DNA of 64,000 nt from Dermatophagoides farinae (taxonomy: Eukaryota; Arthropoda; Arachnida; Sarcoptiformes; Pyroglyphidae), in assembly GCF_024713945.1 (NCBI RefSeq), contig NC_134678.1:5208001-5272000 (forward strand). Direction: 5' to 3'. The position numbers and the translations under genes were made by a program. Below are positions 14,450 to 25,390 of the stretch, piece after piece. Numbering within the stretch: position 1 is the first letter of the stretch; each line of letters opens with the position of its first letter. The notes beneath the pieces are model-generated. The model did not search any database. It was not told the DNA's origin and saw nothing but the letters and a program-made list of their open reading frames with translations.

Positions 14450-15700
14450 ATGAGTATTTCTTCTTCAACACCACATCATAATTCTCGAACAACATCGGAA
14501 CATGGTAGCCGAACTTCAACTCGTGGTAATCCAACACCTGAAACTATTCAGCATCGTGTTATGAAGTCCGTTTCTGATTATAATCGACAATTGAATCAAG
14601 AACGAAAAGAAGATCGACGTGTTTGTATGGATCTTCAAACCTATACGATTCAATATCCTGTCGGTTTAGGTCGTGAAAATAAAGGCCTTCGACGATGGAG
14701 TAGAAGACGACGGCGAATTTCACCGATATGGCGTAATGGTCGTCGATATCCAATTGCATTGCTTCCCAATCAATACCAGGATTGGTTTCTTCGATACACA
14801 CCACAAGAGTTAAATTATCTACCATTAAACACTGTATTACATGGTCCTGTAGCTCCTGATTATGATAAATTATCTTCATCATTTTTGCAAATGACAAAAA
14901 ATCAAAATAATGAAAACGATACCGATTCGGAATTTGATGGATCAGATGTTTTATCCGATTTTGATGATGACTCAACATGTAGCTGCGGGGAAGTTCATTG
15001 TGCACCAAGTCCACCTGTTAAATCAATGGACGAATCTATGGATAATTCACAATTATCAACAAGCAATAATGGACCACCGATCGACAGCTTTGATGATAAG
15101 AATTTTCCTCAACCATCACCAGCAAATCTTCAATTTCAAAATGGGCATAATATTGATAATTCTTCTGAAGTTTCTTCATCATTGAATGAGGCAAAGATAT
15201 GTAAAGTTTGTAAACAACAAGATACACAAGGATCAAATATCGAACCACTTTGTTGTGCTGATTGTGGTGTCATTTGTCATCCTGTTTGTTTGGACATTAG
15301 CGGTGAACTACTCGAAGCTATTCGCCTTTATCGTTGGCAATGTCAAGATTGTAAATCATGCCAAAAATGTGGTCAACCACATGATGAAGAAAGAATGATG
15401 TTTTGCGATAAATGTGATCGTGGCTATCATACTTATTGTGTAGGACTTGCGGACATTCCACAAGGACACTGGGTTTGTTCTCTATGTGCTATCTGTGCGA
15501 ATTGCGGAACAAAAAATCCAGGTGAAACAACATCCACACAGACATTGATGGAACCATTAACGATTTCGACAGTTAACAATCATAATAATCAATCAGCACA
15601 ATGGCAACATGAATTGATTAAGATCCATAGTCCAGATGGACAAACATTGATTAGACATTCGGTATTTTGTGAAACTTGTTATCAACTACGAAAATTTTGA
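14450..15700 (+). CDS. PHF10: PHF10/BAF45A-like double-PHD protein (PBAF subunit)
   Basis: Likely subunit of the PBAF SWI/SNF chromatin remodelling complex; the tandem PHD module reads histone H3 tails. Intronless, 416 residues, start at the first ATG. The region around residues 105-130 has the SAY/PHF10 hallmark WFLRYTPQELNYLPLNTVL, which resembles my recollection of the PHF10 family motif YSPEELNALPLNTVLYE. PHD1 begins near residue 250 (CKVC, CCADC, CHPVC, CQDC). PHD2 follows at about 303 with CQKCGQPHDEERMMFCDKCD and GYHTYCVGL, very close to vertebrate [20 protein letters not shown]. Between them and the N-terminus lies an acidic Ser/Asp-rich linker. The DPF proteins are the main alternative, but the SAY-type motif favours PHF10. 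Confidence 0.87.
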   Translation: MSISSSTPHHNSRTTSEHGSRTSTRGNPTPETIQHRVMKSVSDYNRQLNQERKEDRRVCMDLQTYTIQYPVGLGRENKGLRRWSRRRRRISPIWRNGRRYPIALLPNQYQDWFLRYTPQELNYLPLNTVLHGPVAPDYDKLSSSFLQMTKNQNNENDTDSEFDGSDVLSDFDDDSTCSCGEVHCAPSPPVKSMDESMDNSQLSTSNNGPPIDSFDDKNFPQPSPANLQFQNGHNIDNSSEVSSSLNEAKICKVCKQQDTQGSNIEPLCCADCGVICHPVCLDISGELLEAIRLYRWQCQDCKSCQKCGQPHDEERMMFCDKCDRGYHTYCVGLADIPQGHWVCSLCAICANCGTKNPGETTSTQTLMEPLTISTVNNHNNQSAQWQHELIKIHSPDGQTLIRHSVFCETCYQLRKF

Positions 15701-16276
15701 TTTTTACATTCGCGACAAAATCATCATTATCATCATTTTATGTAGACCAAAATCACCATACACATCCACAAAAAAAAATTCATATTAACTACATGGAAAA
15801 GTTTTTTGTAAAAAAAAATCATTTTCACTAATAATCATACCAATACGAAAAAATTCGTGATTTTAATTTTTTTCAAAAATTTTTATTTATAAAATAGCAC
15901 ATGAATAAAAACAAACAATAATGGCCAAGTTAATCGTTTTTTCTTTTTTTTTTTTTTTTTACTAACACCTACAATTGATATACAAATAAAACAATTTCTT
16001 TTTGTTGGAAAACCGTAAATAATATGCCAATTGTAATTATGTACACAATTAAGCGAAAACTTATTTACAATCAATCCTAAAACATTATCGGGAAATTTAA
16101 ATATTGAAATGATCGAAAAAAAAAATTTGCAAATACATTGCGAATTAAATGAATTCCAGTTAATGATCAAATCAGCATTGATGTATCTAATATGTTGCAA
16201 TCAATTTATATATGATCTATAATTGAAATTGGAATGAGGTTTTTTTTTCTTGATTAATTTAACAATTTGATAATCA
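15701..16276. other. Convergent 3' region
   Basis: A 576-bp AT-rich spacer between the PHF10 stop and the stop of the minus-strand gene. It includes a T run (about 15943-15960). It should carry two 3' UTRs. Nothing else was recognised. Confidence 0.5.
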
Positions 16277-16895
16277 TCACGATGATTTTATATTTCGTAA
16301 TAGACGCATCTGATGTGCTTCAAACAAAATCCTGTTTGCATCATAATATATTGGATTCTGTTGTAATTTCAATGATGGATTATATGTTCGATATAATTGT
16401 TCCAAATTCATTAATTGATTTTCATGATTATTATTGTTGATTATTGGCATTGTTGTTGTGTTGTGGTCACCATTATTGTTCATCATCATCAGTGTTTTTT
16501 CATTTTTCATTGGTCCTTGATATTGATAACCAGAATCATTACTATCGTCTTCATTTGGCAGACTACTAGTTGTACTACAATTACTTGAAGAACTCGAACC
16601 ACTTATCAGTGTATCATTACTACTAATAAAAAGTTTAAAAAATAAATCTTATTTGAATTGATCAATAATCTTACTTTGTATTCTCTATGGATAGATAATT
16701 CATTCGTTTGGTTACAGGCATAAATTCATTATTATCATTATTTTCAATTTTACCATTAATATGATTGTCTTCGTCATCACGTCGATTAATTGAACGTTTG
16801 ACACTAAAATAAAATATGAGATGTGAATAAAATGAATGATATTAAAACAATTCTATAATGGCTTACCATGGGGCAAAATACGTCATTTTGGACAT
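16277..16895 (-). CDS. Small unrecognised Asn-rich protein, three exons
   Basis: Exons in coding order 16895-16867, 16803-16675 and 16622-16277 have standard GT..AG borders and give 167 residues with exact frame closure. The start is MSKMTYFAPC, followed by a basic patch VKRSINRR, then PVTKRMNYLSIENTN, a Ser/Asn-rich middle, and a better ordered tail NPIYYDANRILFEAHQMRLL. No membrane segment or signal peptide is visible; the basic patch suggests a nuclear protein. The KR-x-x-LS-x-EN stretch plus a leucine-rich tail recalls HCFC1R1 (HPIP), but this is a weak resemblance and no function is assigned. It is divergent from the repeat-protein gene, with 659 bp between the two starts. Confidence 0.6.
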
Positions 16896-17554
16896 AATTA
16901 TTAATTAATTAAAATTAATATAAAGGATATTCTAAAAAAAATAGTTGTATAAATGAATGATGAATTTAATGATTTATGTTGGATTCGCCATGGCTATATC
17001 AATAGAATGATAATGATGATTATAAGAAATGGAATTTAAAGAATAATTATCCAAAGAATGATATGGAGAATCTTAATCATATAAGGTCATTCGATGGATT
17101 AATCATTAATGGATTGTGGAATAAAGAAATGCAAAAAAAAACACTTGAGCAGCATAAACGCAATGATGATTATAATCAACAAAATCAAGACAATCATCAT
17201 TCGTTTGAAACTGCCATCTAGTGGCAAAATATATTTTGAATTGTTGATTACAAAAGTAATTAATTTTTGAACATTTAAACAATTTGTGTATTTGTTTTAA
17301 ATAAAATTTACTTATTTTTTGATTCCAATACTGAAATTCAAAGATTATAAAAGCACAAGTTTGTTTTGCATATGAAGTTAATTATTTTTGTGGTTTTTTC
17401 GTTTATGCGTTATTGCGATTTGTGATTCCAAATTTTAAATACTAAAAGTTGATTATTTTGTCATTTCATTGTTGTTTTGCTTTACAAGTCAAGTGATTTA
17501 TTTTCAAAAAATTTTGTTTTCTCGCTCGACAAACTCCACAAATTTTTTTTTAAT
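16896..17554. promoter_or_regulatory. Divergent intergenic region (shared promoter zone)
   Basis: The 659 bp between two divergent ATGs must contain both promoters and 5' UTRs. No clear TATA box or other defined site can be assigned by eye in this AT-rich sequence. Confidence 0.4.
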
Positions 17555-20500
17555 ATGAGCGAAAGCGAAAATACTAAACCGAATGATGACAATGATCGTC
17601 CACGAATCCAACGTACAACAGTCTCACGAAACGAAATGCAAAAATTGAGAGAACAAGCACGTACAAGATCGCAACAGATATCAAATGCAAGTGATCGTCA
17701 ACCTGAACGAGCTTTATCACGACCAAGCGTTTTAGAACGAATGATACCTAAAGATCCACCAATGTCACGATTACAACGATATCGCATGTCCAGAAAAACG
17801 GCAAAAGGTAAAATTGAATTATACATCAACAGATGATACAAATTTTTTACTATTATAGATCCCAAAATGGGTGCAACAGATTCAGAACCGGTTGATGATT
17901 CGACATCGAATATGAGAATGAATGATGGTTTTAATCTTAAATACGCATATCCACGAGCTCAACGAAATCTAATTAAAACAATTGAAATCGAATATCTGCC
18001 ACCCGGTGGTAAGGATTTGGAATCAACAACCACAACCATCGTTAAGCGACCATTTTTTATGGTCGGTGAAGATAGTAGCTTAGAAGAACGTATAGCTAAA
18101 TTACCAAAAATTGGTGAAAAAATTCAAGAGGAATATCAAACAGAAAAAAATTATCTAATAACTCGACGTAATATTACGGAAGATGGAATGTGGATCGAAG
18201 AGGTAACACGTAATACCATTATCACCAAGATTCAGATTACGGAATTGATAAGCAAGAAATTCATCAAAATGGATCGTGATGAAGCTCGCCGTCTAATGGA
18301 ACGTGAATTAGCTGAAAGAGAAGCCCGTGAAGCGATTCCAAAAGTTATTTCGCCAACAATGCAACGTCCATATGTGGAATTGTTGCAGCAACGACAAGCT
18401 GCCGCTGCCGCAACAAGTCATGAACTATTGCCAGAAGAACCATCAACAGTTGGTCGTGAACCAAGTTTGGGTTTGCCAATTCAACCAGGTAGAGGGCCAG
18501 TAGAAAGTGGAATATCTGGTTTAGATGCTGCATCGGCTGGTCTTGGACGGGAACCTTCAACTAGAGAGCCAAGTGTCGACACCGGTATAACAGGTTTGGA
18601 ACGTGAACCCACAACCAGAACGCCTACCGATTTGATTGGAGGAATTTCAGCTCAAGGAAGAGAGCCGTCAGAATTTGGACGTGAACCAACATCTCGTGAA
18701 CCAAGTGCCACAGCTGGAGGGGGTGTAATTGCACCCGGTACGGACGGTGGATTACCACAGGCCATGATAGATCAAACAGCTAGAGAGCAACAATTTCCTA
18801 GTGATTTAGTAGGAAGACTGGATGCACAAGGAAGAGAGCCATCAGCATTTGGACGTGAACCAACATCTCGTGAACCAAGTGCCACAGCTGGAGGGGGTGT
18901 AATTGCACCGGGAATAGAAACATTGGGACTGGAACCAACAAGTCGAGATCAGGCTGAATCATTTCAAGATGGAAAGTCATTATTAGATCCTAGCGGAACT
19001 AGACGAGAGTCAAGCATGTTTCCAGGTTGATAATAACATTAACAAATAAATTAATGAGACGATTCTAACTGAGATTGTATTTTATTGAAAGTTCCAACAG
19101 TTACAGCCCTTGAACCAGGTTCAGCATTAGGCCGTGAACCATCAGCCCGTGAACCTAGTGGAATGGCCGCTGGTGTATCAGCTCCAGGAATGGAAACAAC
19201 ATCCGGATTGGGCCGTGAACCATCTGCACGGGAACCTAGTGGACTTGAAGCTGGTGTATCAGCTCCAGGAATGGAAGCAACATCCGGATTGCGTCGTGAA
19301 CCATCAGCCCGTGAACCGAGTGGACTTGCAGCTGGTGTTTCCGCTCCAGGAATGGAAACAGCATCCGGATTGGGTCGTGAACCTTCGGCGAGAGAACCGA
19401 GTGGACTGGCAGCTGGTGTTTCCGCTCCAGGAATGGAAACAACATCCGGATTGGGCCGTGGACCATCAGCGCGGGAAACCAGTGGTATTGATTTTGAAGT
19501 GACTGCTCCTGGAATGGAAACATCCGGATTGGGTCGTGAACCATCAGCGAGAGAACCAAGTGGACTGGCAGCTGGTGTATCCGCTCCAGGAATGGAAGCA
19601 TCAGCTTTGGGGCGAGAATTGTCAGTAACACCGGATTATGGAACTGGAAGGGAATTTGATATTGATATTGAAATTCGTCGAAAAAAAGAAAGTTTTCCAA
19701 CTGATCAAGAATTTTCACTTGAAAAAGACCAAAGCCGATTAGCAGGAGGAATTTCAACATCTGAAATGGGAACACCTTCAACACTTGGACGCGAGCCTAC
19801 AACTCAACAATTTGGAGAACAAGATACTGGAACAACAACAATTGGACGTGAGCCATCAGCTCGTGAACCTAGCGGACTTGCAGCTGGTGTATCCGCTCCA
19901 GGAATGGAAACAGCATCCGGATTGGGTAGGGAACCATCCGCACGTGAACCTAGTGGACTTGCAGCTGGTTTTTCCGCTCCAGGAATGGAAACAACATCCG
20001 GATTGGGCCGTGAACCATCAGCCCGTGAACCGAGTGGATTGGCCGCTGGTGTATCCGCTCCAGGAATGGAAACAACATCCGGATTGGGTCGTGAACCATC
20101 AGCACGAGAACCGAGTGGACTGGCAGCTGGTGTATCCGCTCCAGGAATGGAAACAGCATCCGGATTGGGTCGTGAACCATCAGCGAGAGAACCTGATGCA
20201 GCGATAATGCAACAACAAACTGATTTGACAGGAGGAATTTCAGCTCCGGGCATGGAGCCGTCAACATTAGGACGCGAAACTTCAGAACAAGATGGAAGAA
20301 GAGGAATAATAGGCCGAGATTTAGATATCGAGATTGAAATTAGAAAAAAACGTGATACTGCAGAATTGGGTGAGCAATCGACAATTGGCCGTGAACCATC
20401 AGCGAGAGAACCGAGTGGACTGGCAGCTGGAGTTTCCGCTCCAGGAATGGAAACAGCATCCGGATTGGGTCGTGAACCATCCGCACGTGAACCTAGTGGA

Positions 20501-23500
20501 CTGGCAGCAGGTGTATCTGCTCCAGGAATGGAAGCAGCATCCGGATTGGGTCGTGAACCATCCGCACGTGAACCTAGTGGACTGGCTGCTGGTGTTTCCG
20601 CTCCAGGAATGGAAACAGCATCCGGAATGGGTCGGGAACCGACTGGTGAGTTTCATAATATCTTAGAATTTTCAAACATTTTTTTATCGCGATTTCTATC
20701 ATTCAAAATAGGAGCAGAATTAGGTCGTGAACCATCAGCGCGGGAACCTAGTGGACTGGCAGCTGGTGTTTCCGCACCAGGAATGGAAACTGCATCCGGA
20801 TTGGGTCGTGAACCATCAGCGCGGGAACCGAGTGGACTGGCAGCTGGTGTATCTGCTCCAGGAATGGAAACAGCATCCGGATTGGGTCGTGAACCATCAG
20901 CGAGAGAACCTAGTGGAATGGCCGCTGGTGTATCTGCTCCAGGAATGGAAACTGCATCCGGATTGGGTCGTGAACCATCAGCGAGAGAACCGAGTGGACT
21001 TGCAGCTGGTGTATCCGCTCCAGGAATAGAAACAGCATCCGGAATGGGTCGGGAACCATCAGCGAGAGAACCGAGTGGACTGGCAGCTGGTGTATCTGCT
21101 CCAGGAATGGAAACAGCATCCGGAATGGGTCGGGAACCTACTGGTGAGTTTCATAACAATTTAGAATTTTTAAATATTTTTTGTGATTTGTATCATGTAA
21201 TTAATGAATCGACGTTAATAATAAAAATTAGGAGCAGAATTAGGTCGTGAACCATCAGCGAGAGAACCGAGTGGACTGGCAGCTGGTGTATCTGCTCCAG
21301 GAATGGAAACAGCATCCGGATTGGGTCGTGAACCATCAGCGCGGGAACCGAGTGGATTGGCGGCTGGTGTTTCCGCTCCAGGAATGGAAACAGCATCCGG
21401 ATTGGGTAGGGAACCATCCGCACGAGAACCGAGTGGACTGGCAGCTGGTGTATCCGCTCCAGGAATGGAAACAACATCCGGATTGGGTAGGGAACCATCG
21501 GCGAGAGAACCTGATGCAGCGATAATGCAACAACAAACTGATTTGACAGGAGGAATTTCAGCTCCATGCATGGAGCCGTCAGCATTAGGACGCGAAACTT
21601 CAGAACAAGATGGAAGACGAGGAATAATAGGCCGAGATTTAGATATCGAGATTGAAATTAGAAAAAAACGTGATACTGCAGAATTGGGTGAACAATCGAC
21701 AATTGGCCGTGAACCATCCGCACGTGAACCTAGTGGACTTGCAGCTGGTGTATCCACTCCAGGAATAGAAACAGTATCCGGATTGGGTCGTGAACCATCA
21801 ACACGAGAACCGAGTGGGCTCGCAGCTGGTGTATCTGCTCCAGGAATGGAAACTGCATCCGGATTGGGTCGTGAACCATCCGCACGTGAACCTAGTGGAA
21901 TGGCAGCTGGTGTATCCGCTCCAGGAATGGAAACAACATCCGGATTGGGTCGTGAACCATCAGCCCGGGAACCTAGTGGACTGGCAGCTGGTGTATCCGC
22001 TCCAGGAATGGAAACAGCATCCGGATTGGGTCGTGAACCATCAGCGAGAGAACCGAGTGGACTGGCAGCTGGTGTTTCCGCTCCAGGAATGGAAACAGCA
22101 TCCGGAATGGGTCGGGAACCGACTGGTGAGTTTCATAATATCTTAGAATTTACAAACATTTTTTTATCGCGATTTCTATCATTCAAAATAGGAGCAGAAT
22201 TAGGTCGTGAACCATCAGCGCGGGAACCTAGTGGACTTGCAGCTGGTGTATCCGCTCCAGGAATAGAAACAGCATCCGGATTGGGTCGTGAACCATCAGC
22301 GCGGGAACCTAGTGGAGTTGCAGCTGGTGTATCCGCTCCAGAAATGGAAACAGCATCCGGATTGGGTCGTGAACCATCAGCGAGAGAACCGAGTGGACTG
22401 GCAGCTGGTGTATCCGCTCCAGGAATGGAAACAGCATCCGGATTGGGCCGTGAACCGACTGGTGAGTTTCATAATATCTTAGAATTTTCAAACATTTTTT
22501 TATCGCGATTTCTATCATTCAAAATAGGAGCAGAATTAGGTCGTGAGCCATCCGCACGTGAACCTAGTGGACTGGCAGCTGGTGTTTCCGCTCCAGGAAT
22601 GGAAACAGCATCCGGATTTGGTCGGGAACCGACTGGTGAGTTTCATAATAATTTAGAATGTTAAAATATTTTTTATGATTTGTATCATGTAATTAATGAA
22701 TCGACGTTAATAATAAAAATTAGGAGCAGAATTAGGTCGTGAACCATCAGCGAGAGAACCGAGTGGATTGGCAGCTGGTGTATCCGCTCCAGGAATGGAA
22801 ACATCCGGATTGGGTCGTGAACCATCCGCACGTGAACCGAGTGGTGTTGGACTTCAAGCTGATTTATCAACCACTGGCACTCCCACTACTGATGTTGGAC
22901 AAGATCAAAAAATGACTAGAAAAATAGACATCGAAATTGATATTATGAGGAAAAAACAATTAGAAACCGATTCGGGTAAGTTATTTATTATCATTTAATT
23001 ATTGAATCTCTTTTACATTTAAATTTAACAAGTAGAATTAGGTCGTGAACCATCAGCGAGAGAACCTAGTGGACTTGCAGCTGGTGTATCCGCTCCAGGA
23101 ATGGAAACAGCATCCGGATTGGGTCGTGAACCATCAGCGAGAGAACCTAGTGGACTGGCAGCTGGTGTATCCGCTCCAGGAATGGAAACAGCATCCGGAT
23201 TGGGTCGTGAACCATCAACGCGAGAACCGAGTGGAATGGCAGCTGGTATTTCTGCTCCAGGAATGGAAACAACATCCGCATTGGGTCGTGAACCATCAGC
23301 GCGGGAACCTAGTGGAATGGCAGCTGGTGTATCAGCTCCAGGAGTGGAAACAACATCCGGATTGGGTCGTGAACCATCAGCGAGAGAACCTAGTGGACTT
23401 GCAGCTGGTGTATCCGCTCCAGGAATGGAAACAGCATCCGGATTGGGTCGTGAACCATCAGCGAGAGAACCTAGTGGAATTGCAGCTGGTATTTCTGCTC

Positions 23501-25069
23501 CAGGAATGGAAACAACATCCGCATTGGGTCGTGAACCATCAGCGCGGGAACCTAGTGGAATTGCAGCTGGTATTTCTGCTCCAGGAATGGAAACAACATC
23601 CGGATTGGGTCGTGAACCATCAGCGAGAGAACCTAGTGGAATGGCAGCTGGTGTATCTGCTCCAGGAATGGAAACAGCATCCGGATTGGGTCGTGAACCA
23701 TCAGCGAGAGAACCTAGTGGACTGGCAGCTGGTGTATCCGCTCCAGGAATGGAAACAACATCCGGATTGGGTCGTGAACCATCAGCGAGAGAACCTAGTG
23801 GAATGGCAGCTGGTGTATCTGCTCCAGGAATGGAAACAGCATCCGGATTGGGTCGTGAACCATCAGCGCGGGAACCGAGTGGACTGGCAGCTGGTGTATC
23901 TGCTCCAGGAATGGAAACAGCATCCGGATTGGGTCGTGAACCGACTGGTGAGTTTCATAATTTCGAATTTTAAAATATTTTTTCTGATTTGTATCATGTA
24001 TTTAATGAATGTATTACACTAAAAATTAGGAGCAGAATTAGGTCGAGAACCATCTGCAAGAGAACCGAGTGGATTCGGACCTGGTGTTTCCGCTCCAGGA
24101 ATTGAAACAGCATCCGGATTGGGTCGTGAACCATCTGACCGGGAACCAAGTGGACTTGTTTCCGGCGTCTCAGCACCAGAATTGGTAACATCCGGTTTGG
24201 GCCGTGAACCATCTGGTCGTGAACCTAGTGGACTTGGAGCTGCTGTAACACCTGGAATGGAAACTTCCAGATTGGAACGTGAACCATCTTCTCGAGAACC
24301 TAGTGGACTAACCAGTTCTCCTGTTCCCGGCGTTCAATCTGCTGATAAGAAAGGCCTTGGTTTAGATATAGAAATTGAAATACAACGGAAAGCGCGAGAA
24401 CCGTCAGCAGCACCTGCAGTGGATGGAACGATTGTTGGAAGAGAACCTTCCGATCAACAACCCAGTGGTGTTATTGTAGCAGAACCAACCACCAGAGATC
24501 CAAGCCAACTAGCTGCCGGTATATCTGTAACTGGACGTGAACCGTCTGTTGTTCCTACCGCTTTCACCTCAACGTCATCATTAGAACCTAAAATAGAACC
24601 ATATAATGTTCGAGGTTCCAGTTTGTTAGTGCCTACACAAGAAGGAATCTATCCTCCAATTCGTCGTGAATTCGAACCACAAGTCGCATATCGTCCTTCT
24701 GCCGATCGTTTTGTTGAACAAATTGGACAGGTCGCCAGCCAGGTTGCCGCAACAACTCGTCAACCAGTGACAATAACATTTCGACCAACTATTGTGATCA
24801 TACAAAATTTCATTTCATTGCCTTTGGATGTTCTAAAAGCTAGACAAGCTGCATTTGGCAATGAACAAATTGTCAATATACAAAACCAAGAAGTTTTCGT
24901 CTATCCAAATTCCATAAATGTCTCGAATTTATCGGCAACATATTCACAAAATATTGAATCCACTGAACCGTTTCTTCATTTCATCGATTCTTCAACCAAC
25001 ACAACACCGACAGAAAAGAGACAACAATCGGAAAAACAGTTGCCACAACAGCCGTCACAACAACAATGA
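17555..25069 (+). CDS. Giant REPSAREPSG-repeat protein of unknown function
   Basis: Exons 17555-17807, 17859-19025, 19092-20645, 20712-21143, 21232-22125, 22192-22461, 22528-22635, 22724-22975, 23036-23947 and 24030-25069 give about 2,293 residues. Start ATG 17555 (MSESENTKPND) is the first ATG of the frame. Residues 1-~280 are non-repetitive, charged and Arg-rich, with a folded-looking stretch (IEIEYLPPGG, ITEDGMWIEEVTRNTIITKI). The bulk is about 50 copies of a 27-residue unit, consensus GLGREPSAREPSGLAAGVSA then PGMETAS. Charged modules of the type DLDIEIEIRKKRD interrupt it five times. The last ~180 residues are again unique (VTITFRPTIVIIQNF) and end Gln/Pro-rich. No signal peptide or membrane segment is seen. 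Every intron after exon 1 is phase 1, so internal exons are symmetric. No known family recognised; structural or scaffold roles are guesses. The acceptor of exon 9 could also be 3 bp earlier. Confidence 0.8.
20646..22527 (+). repeat. Intron family A (three near-identical 66-bp introns)
   Basis: Introns at 20646-20711, 22126-22191 and 22462-22527 are each 66 bp, start GTGAGTTTCATAATATCTTA and end ATCATTCAAAATAG, differing by about one base. They lie at the same codon (EPT-G to AELG) of the repeat unit, so exon and intron were copied together. Confidence 0.93.
21144..24029 (+). repeat. Intron family B (three related introns)
   Basis: Introns at 21144-21231, 22636-22723 (88 bp each, nearly identical) and 23948-24029 (82 bp, more diverged) share the GTGAGTTTCATAA start of family A, but continue with TGATTTGTATCATGTA and a longer 3' part. 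Same position in the repeat unit as family A, again followed by GAGCAGAATTAGG. Confidence 0.9.
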
Positions 25070-25390
25070 ATTGTTTCATTCTGGAAAAATATAAAAAATT
25101 TTTAGCGATGATTTTATTTGTAACACTATAAAACATTCCTCATTGTTAAAAAAAAATATAGAGAAATTTTCGATTATGACATTTCTAATTTTCCAGACAC
25201 ACACAATAACAATTTATTGCCATGGTAACGAGAGCAATTTCAGAATGAAAATAAAAAATTACTTTCATTGGCCATTCTGGACATGATTTTTTATGAAATT
25301 TTTTTTCAGTTGAATTTATAATTTCAAAAGAGTTGGCTCATCATATCCATTGTGTTTTATTATTTGAAAAAATCGATAATCAATACTTCA

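Larger units (their letters stand above)
19120..24330 (+). repeat. Coding minisatellite, 81-bp unit, ~50 copies
   Basis: The 81-bp unit encodes the 27-residue repeat. Copies differ at few positions (for example GTATCC/GTTTCC/GTATCT in the VS codons, CGTGAA/CGGGAA before the second EPS). Units form runs of 1 to 11 within exons, broken by introns. The high nucleotide match between distant units suggests recent amplification or ongoing gene conversion. Degenerate relatives begin earlier, near 18440, and persist to about 24560. Confidence 0.95.

Noticed and set aside
14559-15014. 151-codon minus-strand frame opposite PHF10
   Set aside because: It lies wholly inside the conserved PHF10 coding exon and shows no recognisable protein.
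19134-24022. Long open frames in other plus-strand frames and on the minus strand across the repeat gene (for example a QEWKQHPDWVVNHQREN-type repeat of 325 codons)
   Set aside because: They arise because the 81-bp unit is a multiple of three and happens to lack stops in several frames. They end at the phase-1 introns, lack unique ends, and only the REPS frame continues through all splice sites.
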